A DNA stretch of 64,000 nt, from assembly GCF_001542855.1 (NCBI RefSeq), contig NZ_LNBY01000001.1, positions 620,001-684,000 on the forward strand, given 5' to 3'. The notes beneath the pieces were generated by a model that was not told where the DNA came from, made no database searches, and was given only the letters and a program-made list of their open reading frames with translations. The position numbers and the translations under genes are program-made. Positions within the stretch are counted from its first letter, which is position 1. Each line of letters begins with the position of its first letter. Source of the DNA: Erythrobacter sp. AP23. Its GTDB lineage: Bacteria > Pseudomonadota > Alphaproteobacteria > Sphingomonadales > Sphingomonadaceae. Of this stretch, positions 7,501 to 14,237 are shown piece by piece.

Positions 7501-9717
7501 CTATTTGCTGGTGGCCTGGTAGACCCCGTCCCATTCGGGTGGCGGCGAGTCGCTGCGCAGCGCTTCGATCCGCTCGCGTATGAGGGCGCACAGTTTCGGA
7601 ATGCCCAGCGCCGCATAATGGTCCTCCGCCTTGGCCAGGATCGCATCGGCCAGGTCCCAATCCTGCGCGCGATAAGCTACGAGCATGTCGTGATGGGCGG
7701 CGGACAATCGTGCGAAATCGGCTTCGCTCGAACGCGCCTCATCGCCCAGCAGCGCGAAGATCGTCTCCGGCGCATCGCGACCTACGACGCGCACGCGATC
7801 CAGCTCGATCAGCGCGAAACCCGGCAGTTCTTTCGCTAGCGCGCTTCCGGTAACGATCGGCACGCCATATTGCTTGGTCAGCCCTTCCATGCGCGAGGCC
7901 ATGTTCACCGTATCGCCGATCAGCGAATAGGACAGCCGCTGGCGCGAGCCCATGTTGCCGACGCAGCACAATCCCGAATTGAGCCCGATCCCGATCCCGA
8001 CCTCGCCCGGCCAGACCACGCCCTTGCGGGTCGGCATGGTCCGGTTGAGCTCTTCGACCATCGCAACCATTTCGAGCGCGGCGCGCGCGGCGTTGCGGTG
8101 GTGGTCGGGATCGTCGAGCGGGGCATTCCAGAAGGCCAGGATGGCATCGCCGATATATTTGTCGAGCGTGGCTTTCCGCGCGAGCAGGATCTCGCTCATC
8201 GGGGTGAGGAATTCGATCAGGAAGTCGATTACCTCGCGCGGGGAATAGCGCTCCGACATGCGGCTGAAACCGCGGATGTCGCACATCAGCACGCTCATGT
8301 CGCGTTCCTCGCCGCCCAGTTCGAGCTGGTCGGGATCGGCGGCGATACGGCGGACCATCTCGGGCGAGAGATAACGGTCGAATGCCGAATGGATATAGGC
8401 GCGCTGACGCTCCTCTCGGTAGAAGACGGCGACCGTCTGCACCGCATAGACCGCGACCAGCGCCAGCACCGGCCAGGTCGGGTCAAGTAGATATTGCGCG
8501 CGGGTGAAGGCCAGCCAGCTTCCCCCGGCGACGAGCGCGATCCCCGCGATGACCGCCACCGCACCCAGCGTCGCGCCCAGGCGGGGGAGCAGCAATGCCA
8601 GCACTCCACCCAGCCCCAGCACGAGCACGAGTTCGAGTCCGAAGGCCCAGTCGGGCCGCTCGAGGAAATGGCCGGCCAGCATTTGCTCGACCCCGGCGGC
8701 ATGGACGGTCACGCCCGCGACCCGCTCGGCCACCGGGGTCGAGACGAGATCCTGCAGCCCCGCAGCGCTCCCGCCGATGAAGACGATCCGCCCGCGCACC
8801 GCTTCGGCCAGCGCGGCATCGTCGATAGCCCCATCGATGATCTGCCAGGCCGGCAGCGACGCCCGCTCGGTGGCGGGGAAATGCACCCACATCTCGCCGG
8901 CATCGGTGACCGGGATTTCGCGCCCCGCCAGCCGCACGGCCACCGCCGCCCCGCCCGCCCCCTGCGTTTCCCCGCTGCCATCGCTGGCGAGGAGATTGGG
9001 CGAACCGGCTCCTTCGGCGACCCGCACCGCCTCGAGGCCCAGCGAAGGCACCAATACGCCGCGATGGATCGCGACCAGCGGTATCCGGCGAACGATCCCG
9101 TCGGCATCGCTTTCCAGACTGACGAAACCGCTGCCCCGGGCGGCCCCTTCCAGGACCGCGAGCGGTTGGATCGCACCCGCATAGCCGGGCACGTCGCGCG
9201 ATGGCAGCGAACCGTGCAGCGTGAAGCTCGCTTTCGGCTCGATCGCACCGCCGCGCGGCTCGCGGTCGAGGAAATAGGCGGTGACCACGGGTCTTGCGGA
9301 AAAGCTCTGCGCCAGCAGCGCATCGTGCGACGGCAGGTCCGCAAGCCTCTCGCCGAGGTCGAGCGAGGCGGTCAGTTGCTCGGGCGAAGTGCGGTCGGGT
9401 TCGGAAAAGACGATGTCGTAGACCACCGCCGCGGCGCCCGCATCCGTCAGCCGCTCGGTAAGCGTGACCAGCTCGGTGCGCGGCCAGGGCCACTGACCGA
9501 GCCGCGCGATGGAGGCTTCGTCCACATCGACCACCGCCACCCGCTCCTCGCCGGGCAGGTCGCGGGGAGCGGCGCGCTGGTAGGCATCGAACACTGCCAG
9601 CCCCACGCGTCCCAACGCCCCCGGCTGCGCCAGCTGGAGCACCACCACCAGCGCCAGCGCGATCAGCCCCGCAAGGATCGCAGGCGCATCGCGCAGGCCG
9701 CGCAGGCGTTCGAGCAT
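7501..9717 (-). CDS. CHASE2-domain class III adenylate/guanylate cyclase
   Basis: A 738-residue membrane receptor. An N-terminal transmembrane helix (AILAGLIALALVVVLQL) leads into an extracytoplasmic CHASE2 domain (about residues 35-340, with VAVVDVDEASIARLGQWPWPR). Three more membrane helices follow around 345-430, then a class III nucleotidyl cyclase domain from about 445. Metal-binding aspartates are visible in LMCDIRGFSRMSERYSP, and catalytic-core residues in DKYIGDAILAFWNAP and SLIGDTVNMASRMEGLTKQYG. It should make cAMP (or cGMP) in response to a periplasmic cue. CHASE2 cyclases and FecR proteins are often neighbours, which fits the convergent TPR-FecR pair. The sensed ligand is unknown. 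Confidence 0.93.
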   Translation of the reverse strand: MLERLRGLRDAPAILAGLIALALVVVLQLAQPGALGRVGLAVFDAYQRAAPRDLPGEERVAVVDVDEASIARLGQWPWPRTELVTLTERLTDAGAAAVVYDIVFSEPDRTSPEQLTASLDLGERLADLPSHDALLAQSFSARPVVTAYFLDREPRGGAIEPKASFTLHGSLPSRDVPGYAGAIQPLAVLEGAARGSGFVSLESDADGIVRRIPLVAIHRGVLVPSLGLEAVRVAEGAGSPNLLASDGSGETQGAGGAAVAVRLAGREIPVTDAGEMWVHFPATERASLPAWQIIDGAIDDAALAEAVRGRIVFIGGSAAGLQDLVSTPVAERVAGVTVHAAGVEQMLAGHFLERPDWAFGLELVLVLGLGGVLALLLPRLGATLGAVAVIAGIALVAGGSWLAFTRAQYLLDPTWPVLALVAVYAVQTVAVFYREERQRAYIHSAFDRYLSPEMVRRIAADPDQLELGGEERDMSVLMCDIRGFSRMSERYSPREVIDFLIEFLTPMSEILLARKATLDKYIGDAILAFWNAPLDDPDHHRNAARAALEMVAMVEELNRTMPTRKGVVWPGEVGIGIGLNSGLCCVGNMGSRQRLSYSLIGDTVNMASRMEGLTKQYGVPIVTGSALAKELPGFALIELDRVRVVGRDAPETIFALLGDEARSSEADFARLSAAHHDMLVAYRAQDWDLADAILAKAEDHYAALGIPKLCALIRERIEALRSDSPPPEWDGVYQATSK

Positions 9718-9800
9718 CGTCGGGCCTCCCTCCCCCCAATCCTATTGCGCTTTTTCGCCGGGGCAAGAGAGCTTGGTTTTCGAACCGGGTGGGTTTTTGG

Positions 9801-9922
9801 TTTGCCAACCGACCTCCGTCGGTTCGTCCTCGCTAGACGTGCAGCAAGCTGCACCCGCAGGGGCCCGTAGCGAAGCGGAGGGACAGCCCCGAGGACGAAC
9901 CCGCGGAGGCGGGTACGCAAAA
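9801..9922 (+). repeat. Dispersed palindromic repeat, copy 1 (short form)
   Basis: The outer ends form inverted GGTTCGTCCTCG / CGAGGACGAACC, with further internal hairpins such as GTGCAGCAAGCTGCAC. The same arrangement recurs in reverse orientation at 61561-61765, where the inner part is about 80 bp longer. It occupies most of the 270-bp gap between the CHASE2 gene and the next gene. It contains no coding signal. It looks like a REP/MITE-class element. Confidence 0.7.
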
Positions 9923-9987
9923 CAAGAACTCTCTCCCCTCCCTCCCCCGATTTTCCTACTCGCGCCGAATCTGCTTCATCCTGCGCA

Positions 9988-10860
9988 ATGAGCAACGACC
10001 CGAAATCCCCTTCCACCCTCCCCAGCTTCACCCCGGTCCCGCGCAAGAAGGACCGTTCGAACGGATGGAAGCCGCATGTCCAGCGCGCCTTCATCGAGGC
10101 GCTGGCCGATACCGGCTCGGTCGCTGCCGCCTGCCGGATGGTCCGCCGCAGCACGGTCGGCGCCTACCATTTGCGCCGCCAGCCCGGCGCCGAGGAATTC
10201 GCCGCCGCATGGGAAGCCGCGCTCGATCTCGGCATGCGGCGGATCGAGGACACCGCGATGGACCGCGCGCTCAACGGGGTGGAGGTGCCCGTCTACAGCT
10301 ACGGCAAGCTCGTCGGCACGCGCACCGTCCACAACGACCGCCTGCTGATGTTCATGCTGCGAAACCGCGCGCCCGAGCGCTTTGCGGAAGGCCGCCCCAA
10401 GGCCCTCAACGCGGTCGGCCGGATGGAGGAGGAGCGGCTGAAGAAAAAGTGGCGCGCCGAATGGGAGGCCGAGCAGCGCCGCGTCTCCCCCTCCGAGGTG
10501 CGCGCCAGCATCGAGCGCAAGGTCGAGGCCTTCCGCCGCCAGCAGGAGATGACGCTGAGCCCCCGCACCCTCGCCGCCCGCGCCGAATTCGAACGCCTGC
10601 GCGACGAAGACGCCGCCCGCGGCTACCGGCCAGTGAGGACCCCGAGCACCCGATGTATGTCGACCGCGAGCACGCCTCCCGCGAACCCGACCCGATGCCC
10701 CTACCCCCGCCCGATTGGGCTAAGCGCGAGGCGGAGGAGGAGCCGGAGGCCCCGGAGAACCCGCGCCGACGCTCGCTCAAGGATGAGGGGTGGGAGTGAA
10801 ACCCCGCGCCTGGCACAGGCGATTGCACCAGTAATCGCGAAACGGCGCGTGGCGGCCTAG
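9988..10860 (+). CDS. Terminase-small-subunit-like DNA-binding protein, 3' end apparently frameshifted
   Basis: Residues 1-215 form a basic helical protein (VQRAFIEALADTGSVAAACR... then a HTH-like turn) resembling phage terminase small subunits or related host proteins. After about position 10630 the open frame turns into Arg/Pro/Thr-rich sequence with poor codon choice. The frame shifted by two bases reads EDPEHPMYVDREHASREPDP... and ends SLKDEGWE at 10797-10799, with ordinary GAG/GCC/CCC codons. The simplest reading is an indel near 10629-10637 that replaced the natural C-terminus with an out-of-frame tail ending at 10860. No other phage genes are adjacent, so the gene is a solitary remnant or a domesticated regulator. 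The function is not established. Confidence 0.6.
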   Translation: MSNDPKSPSTLPSFTPVPRKKDRSNGWKPHVQRAFIEALADTGSVAAACRMVRRSTVGAYHLRRQPGAEEFAAAWEAALDLGMRRIEDTAMDRALNGVEVPVYSYGKLVGTRTVHNDRLLMFMLRNRAPERFAEGRPKALNAVGRMEEERLKKKWRAEWEAEQRRVSPSEVRASIERKVEAFRRQQEMTLSPRTLAARAEFERLRDEDAARGYRPVRTPSTRCMSTASTPPANPTRCPYPRPIGLSARRRRSRRPRRTRADARSRMRGGSETPRLAQAIAPVIAKRRVAA

Positions 10861-10893
10861 ATGAAAACGCCGCAGGCGAAATGCCGAACAGGC

Positions 10894-11019
10894 CTAGAAC
10901 AGCCACGCCCATAGCCAGACCAACCCTGGCCCAAATGCCGCCACGCCGATCAGACACGCCTCCAGGTTCACCCAGAGGGTCGATCCTCTCCGCTCTTCTT
11001 TCTCGCTGGGTTGGTCCAT
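10894..11019 (-). CDS. 41-residue single-pass membrane peptide
   Basis: This short frame reads MDQPSEKEERRGSTLWVNLE followed by a hydrophobic segment of about 20 residues rich in Ala, Gly, Leu and Trp, ending WLWAWLF and a TAG stop. The charged N-terminus plus one C-terminal transmembrane helix is typical of small membrane proteins. A good Shine-Dalgarno region (GAGGCGGAG) lies 5-14 bases upstream. It is preceded by a structured leader at 11027-11118. I do not recognise a named family. The gene is antisense to nothing and sits in otherwise empty sequence, which supports it being real. Confidence 0.6.
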   Translation of the reverse strand: MDQPSEKEERRGSTLWVNLEACLIGVAAFGPGLVWLWAWLF

Positions 11020-11026
11020 TGGCTCC

Positions 11027-11118
11027 GCCTCTTTGTTTCAAGAGGCTGGACCGGTCCGCAAAGCCGGGTGTTCGTAACCCCGCACGTACGTCGGAGCGCC
11101 GCCACCTTTAGGCGGACC
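11027..11118 (-). promoter_or_regulatory. Structured 5' leader RNA of the 41-aa peptide gene
   Basis: Two folded parts can be drawn. Positions 11053-11063 (GGTCCGC plus AAAG) pair with 11106-11118 (CTTT plus GCGGACC) with a two-base bulge, enclosing a stem GGG-T-GTT / AAC-CCC at 11066-11081. Nearer the gene, 11027-11033 and 11040-11046 form a 7-bp hairpin (GCCTCTT / AAGAGGC). On the minus-strand RNA this hairpin buries the GAGG of the ribosome binding site. The arrangement resembles a cis-acting regulatory RNA, but I cannot match it to a known riboswitch class. Confidence 0.4.
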
Positions 11119-11128
11119 CTGGACATGC

Positions 11129-11313
11129 GTGACGGCCACCCGGCCGAAATTTGTTCGACCGGTGTACGTATTGGGAGGTTACGACGCCTCACAGCGGGAA
11201 TTGGCCCGCTGCACGACCGGCATTAGCGCGCAGGCACAGCTTGGGCAATCGGGCTGGCCGATGCCATTGCCTATGCCGAAGGCGATACGACCAAGGGTCG
11301 CATCACCGCTGGA
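11129..11313 (+). pseudogene. Possible gene remnants at the left edge of the restriction island
   Basis: Short protein-like pieces appear in different frames: MTATRPKFVRPVYVLGGY at the left (resembling the N-terminus of some thiolase-type proteins) and AWAIGLADAIAYAEGDTTKG in another frame at about 11245-11310. Neither continues. They may be scars of genes truncated when the island arrived, or chance. Nothing else is seen between 11120 and 11317. Confidence 0.2.
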
Positions 11314-11317
11314 CCTT

Positions 11318-11339
11318 CCTGTCCCCGCGCAGGCGGGGA
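11318..11339 (+). repeat. 22-bp palindromic repeat, left flank of restriction island
   Basis: This holds GTCCCCGC and GCGGGGA arms around CGCAG. A 20-of-22 match lies in inverted orientation at 14179-14200, on the other side of the vsr-methyltransferase-endonuclease island. Confidence 0.6.
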
Positions 11340-11392
11340 TCGAAGCCATCCGCGCCAAGACGTGAATTTTGTTGTGACCACACTATCTTCGT

Positions 11393-11824
11393 ATGATGGT
11401 GGATAACCGCACGAAAGAGAGCCGCAGCAGGTTGATGTCGCGGATCGGCTCAAAGCATACCAAGCCCGAGCTCGCTGTCCGCTCTATGCTTCACAGCATG
11501 GGATATCGCTTTAGGCTTCATCGAAAGGAGCTTCCGGGCAAACCGGACATCGTTTTCATCGGCCGCAAGAAAGCGATCTTTGTGCACGGATGTTACTGGC
11601 ATGGTCACGGTTGTAAGATTGGTAAGCCACCAAAATCGAATCTGGAATTCTGGCTGCCAAAAATCGCGCGGAATCGTGAGCGTGACGCTCAGAAAAGGTC
11701 CGAATTGGAGCAGATTGGCTGGCAGGTCGAAGAAGTTTGGCAATGTGAAATCAAGGATTTCCAAGTGCTTGCGGAGCGTTTGCAAACCTTCCTCGGACCC
11801 AAGAAAGCGATCGACATCCGCTAA
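11393..11824 (+). CDS. vsr: Very short patch repair endonuclease Vsr
   Basis: A 143-residue protein with the full Vsr signature: DNRTKESRSRLMSRIGSKHTKPE, then FRLHRKELPGKPDIVFIGRKKAIFVHGCYWHGHGC, and a C-terminal GWQVEEVWQCEI. Vsr nicks next to the T of T:G mismatches that arise when 5-methylcytosine deaminates, protecting methylated sites from mutation. The catalytic Asp is in GKPDIVF, and the zinc and active-site residues of the HGCYWHGHGC stretch are present. Two ATGs (11393, 11396) compete as start. It sits 45 bp upstream of the cytosine-5 methyltransferase, its expected partner. Base composition is lower in GC than the surroundings. Confidence 0.95.
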   Translation: MMVDNRTKESRSRLMSRIGSKHTKPELAVRSMLHSMGYRFRLHRKELPGKPDIVFIGRKKAIFVHGCYWHGHGCKIGKPPKSNLEFWLPKIARNRERDAQKRSELEQIGWQVEEVWQCEIKDFQVLAERLQTFLGPKKAIDIR

Positions 11825-11869
11825 ATGTTCTGCTAACGTTCCAGCGTTAGTCAGGCAGAGGAGTTGATT

Positions 11870-13198
11870 ATGCGTCCCATAGGAGTCGACCTTTTTGCTG
11901 GTGCAGGTGGAATGAGCCTAGGCTTCGAGCAGGCAGGATTCGACATCAAAGCCGCAGTCGAAATCGACCCTGTTCATTGTGCTACGCACAAGTTTAATTT
12001 TCCAAAATGCGCTGTGATCCCTCGTTCGGTCGAGGGCTTGAAGGGTAGCGAAATTCGCGTGGCGGCAGGTCTCGGCAACCGCACTGTGGATGTGGTTTTC
12101 GGCGGGGCGCCTTGCCAAGGCTTCTCGATGATCGGGCAGCGTGTTCTTGACGATCCTCGCAATCGACTAGTGCGCGACTTTTTACGCATCGTCTCGGAGC
12201 TAGATGCCACTTATTTCGTATTCGAGAACGTGAAAGGGTTGACTGTCGGGAAACATCGAAAGTTTCTCGACGAATTCATCGAATATGCTGATGACCTTGG
12301 CTATCAGGTCCGCCAGCCATGGCAGGTTCTTGATGCTGCAAACTATGCCGTGCCCCAACATCGCGAACGCCTAATTCTTCTCGGTGCGAAGAAAGGTGAA
12401 ACGCTTCCAAAATATCCAATGCCTTGGACCAATCCTGCCGACGGGAAGCGGAGAACTTATGAAGGTCTACCGCTCGGTCCCTCGGTAGCAGACGCGCTAA
12501 GCGACGTTCCAGATGCCGAAAAATTCGAAGAGTTGCGGAATACCGACGAAGTGACCATTGACGACTGGGTTGAAGGCTCGACCTATGCGCTCGAAATGCG
12601 TTGCAGAACAAATTCGGCTTGGCACCTCGGAGAGATCCGTGATTGGGATCGCAAACTGCTCACCTCGAGCGCAAGAACAGAACACACGGAAATCTCTCGC
12701 CGGCGCTTTTCGAAAACAGCCGGTGGAGAAACAGAGCCAATTTCACGGTTTTACAAGCTTCATCCCAAGGGTCTCAGTAACACCCTTCGGGCCGGTACAG
12801 ACGGCGCCCGAGGTGCCTTCACTAGTCCTCGCCCAATCCACCCCAAGTACAACCGATGCGTCACCGTTAGAGAAATGGCGCGGCTACATGGCTACCCCGA
12901 TTGGTTCCGTTTCAACGAAACTAAATGGCACGGCGCGAGGCAAATCGGCAATTCAGTCCCGCCGCCGCTCGCGCGCGCCATTGGTCATCAAGTCATCAAA
13001 GCTATGGAAGTGTTGATCGGTGAACCAGAAGAAACGATCCACCTTGGAGATGACGCCCTTCTCAGGTTCACCGTCGGACAGGCTGCCGAATTCTTCGGCA
13101 TCGATGCACCGCCCTCGAAGCGCACTCATAAAAGCGGCGCTAAAAAGCGAAAGCAGGAAGAAATCGAAGCTCAAATGCTTAAGCGAATGAATGGATAG
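11870..13198 (+). CDS. DNA (cytosine-5) methyltransferase of a type II restriction system
   Basis: A 442-residue C5 methyltransferase with conserved blocks in order: motif I DLFAGAGG (residues 7-14), motif IV GGAPCQGFS with catalytic Cys82, motif VI ENV (119-121), motif VIII QHRER (163-167), and motif X IGNSVPPPLARAIG near residue 365. The target-recognition region lies between about 190 and 340; the recognition sequence cannot be read from it. ATG at 11870 is chosen because GAGG precedes it by 9 bases; an in-frame TTG lies two codons earlier. The basic C-terminal tail ends close to the endonuclease gene (5 bp). It should protect host DNA from the neighbouring nuclease. Confidence 0.95.
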   Translation: MRPIGVDLFAGAGGMSLGFEQAGFDIKAAVEIDPVHCATHKFNFPKCAVIPRSVEGLKGSEIRVAAGLGNRTVDVVFGGAPCQGFSMIGQRVLDDPRNRLVRDFLRIVSELDATYFVFENVKGLTVGKHRKFLDEFIEYADDLGYQVRQPWQVLDAANYAVPQHRERLILLGAKKGETLPKYPMPWTNPADGKRRTYEGLPLGPSVADALSDVPDAEKFEELRNTDEVTIDDWVEGSTYALEMRCRTNSAWHLGEIRDWDRKLLTSSARTEHTEISRRRFSKTAGGETEPISRFYKLHPKGLSNTLRAGTDGARGAFTSPRPIHPKYNRCVTVREMARLHGYPDWFRFNETKWHGARQIGNSVPPPLARAIGHQVIKAMEVLIGEPEETIHLGDDALLRFTVGQAAEFFGIDAPPSKRTHKSGAKKRKQEEIEAQMLKRMNG

Positions 13199-13203
13199 AG
13201 ACC

Positions 13204-14121
13204 ATGGCGTCTGCTAAGACCGAGGTTATAGAATATCTCGGAAAGAAATATCTTGCCGATCCAAATAAATTTTCAGTCGTGACAAATGATGACATTGCAA
13301 ACGCAATCGACCACCTCGGCGCAGATTTAAGCAAGAGAAACCCCGCCAATTTTCTTAAGGACATAATTCGTAACAAACGGGCCAATGAGAATTGGCCAAA
13401 ATTTTTGAAAGACAAGCAGATCACGGCTCGTCAGCGCTATGGTCAGAAGCGCGTGCTCCAATTTTATCCGTATGACGCCGGCCAAACTGTGCCCTTCCCG
13501 GATGAGTTTGGTCCTGACGGAGACACAAATGATTACCTTATACAAACAGCATCTCTGCCGTTCATATCCAGGCAACTCGGGCGGACCGAAGAAACTTGGC
13601 TAACACAAATAGCCGTGAACTTGCGATTAGTCGAAACACAATTGTCGATCTTCACTAAAGACCCAAACATTGCGGATTTGCGAGATGTATCGTTTCTTCA
13701 GACTGGGATCAAAACACAGCCCGAGATCGATGCCGGCTATGTGGCAAGCGCGTCCGATGGTGAGGGGCAAGAGTTTGCGTTCTATGTGACCTGTGAGGTC
13801 AAGCAACGAGTAGAAAGAATTCTGCTTGATCAGATTCGCGAGCAGGTAATGAAAGCGTTTCAAATAACAAAAAATCTAACTGAGCCAACGATCAAGGCAG
13901 TGAAACCATTTGCCATGCAATCGCTCGCCGCTTCAGATGTTAGCGGCCTCGAAGAAACTGAGATTGGGTTCTATGTTATTGAATTTGAGAATGTTTTGCG
14001 CGAAGAGTTTGAAGGTCAGGTCTTAAACTCAACTGACGATGAAGCACTATACTCACTGGAACTGAAGAGGTGCTCGAGTACATTGTATCGTTGCCGACCG
14101 CCCATTACCGCGTTGAGGTAG
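13204..14121 (+). CDS. Probable type II restriction endonuclease (PD-(D/E)xK)
   Basis: A 305-residue protein directly after the methyltransferase. No named family is recognised, but the nuclease core is visible: Asp176 in TQPEIDAGYV, then EFAFYVTCEVKQ with Glu198 and Lys200, a D-x(n)-ExK pattern, followed by the helix DQIREQVMKAF. The N-terminal half (KTEVIEYLGKKY, NDDIANAIDHLG) is probably DNA-binding. It is AT-rich compared with the flanks. The last about 25 residues are odd: from about 14068 the frame shifted by one base reads EVLEYIVSLPTAHYRVEVAP, which is also protein-like, so a C-terminal frameshift is possible. Confidence 0.75.
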   Translation: MASAKTEVIEYLGKKYLADPNKFSVVTNDDIANAIDHLGADLSKRNPANFLKDIIRNKRANENWPKFLKDKQITARQRYGQKRVLQFYPYDAGQTVPFPDEFGPDGDTNDYLIQTASLPFISRQLGRTEETWLTQIAVNLRLVETQLSIFTKDPNIADLRDVSFLQTGIKTQPEIDAGYVASASDGEGQEFAFYVTCEVKQRVERILLDQIREQVMKAFQITKNLTEPTIKAVKPFAMQSLAASDVSGLEETEIGFYVIEFENVLREEFEGQVLNSTDDEALYSLELKRCSSTLYRCRPPITALR

Positions 14122-14143
14122 CTCCAGTTCCACGACTTTCTTG

Positions 14144-14165
14144 CCCGCAGGATGCCTCCTGCGGG
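14144..14165. terminator. Stem-loop after the restriction endonuclease gene
   Basis: A perfect 9-bp stem (CCCGCAGGA / TCCTGCGGG) with a TGCC loop lies 23 bp after the endonuclease stop. There is no clear T-run, so it is a transcription-end or mRNA-stabilising hairpin candidate. Confidence 0.45.
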
Positions 14166-14178
14166 ATGCTCACATTCC

Positions 14179-14200
14179 TCCACGCCTACGCGGGGACAGG
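14179..14200 (-). repeat. 22-bp palindromic repeat, right flank of restriction island
   Basis: Reverse complement of the repeat at 11318-11339 with two mismatches. Together they bracket the AT-richer island in inverted orientation; composition returns to the high-GC chromosomal norm just outside. Confidence 0.55.
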
Positions 14201-14237
14201 CCGCCATTCGGGCGCGCCCGCATCCTCAGAATGAGGG

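Noticed and set aside
8494-9870. Plus-strand frame opposite the CHASE2 domain
   Set aside because: It has no Shine-Dalgarno or domain, and the CHASE2 protein is convincing.
14223-14235. CCTCA/TGAGG mini-hairpin near the 3' end of lepA
   Set aside because: A 5-bp stem without T-run is too weak to call a terminator.
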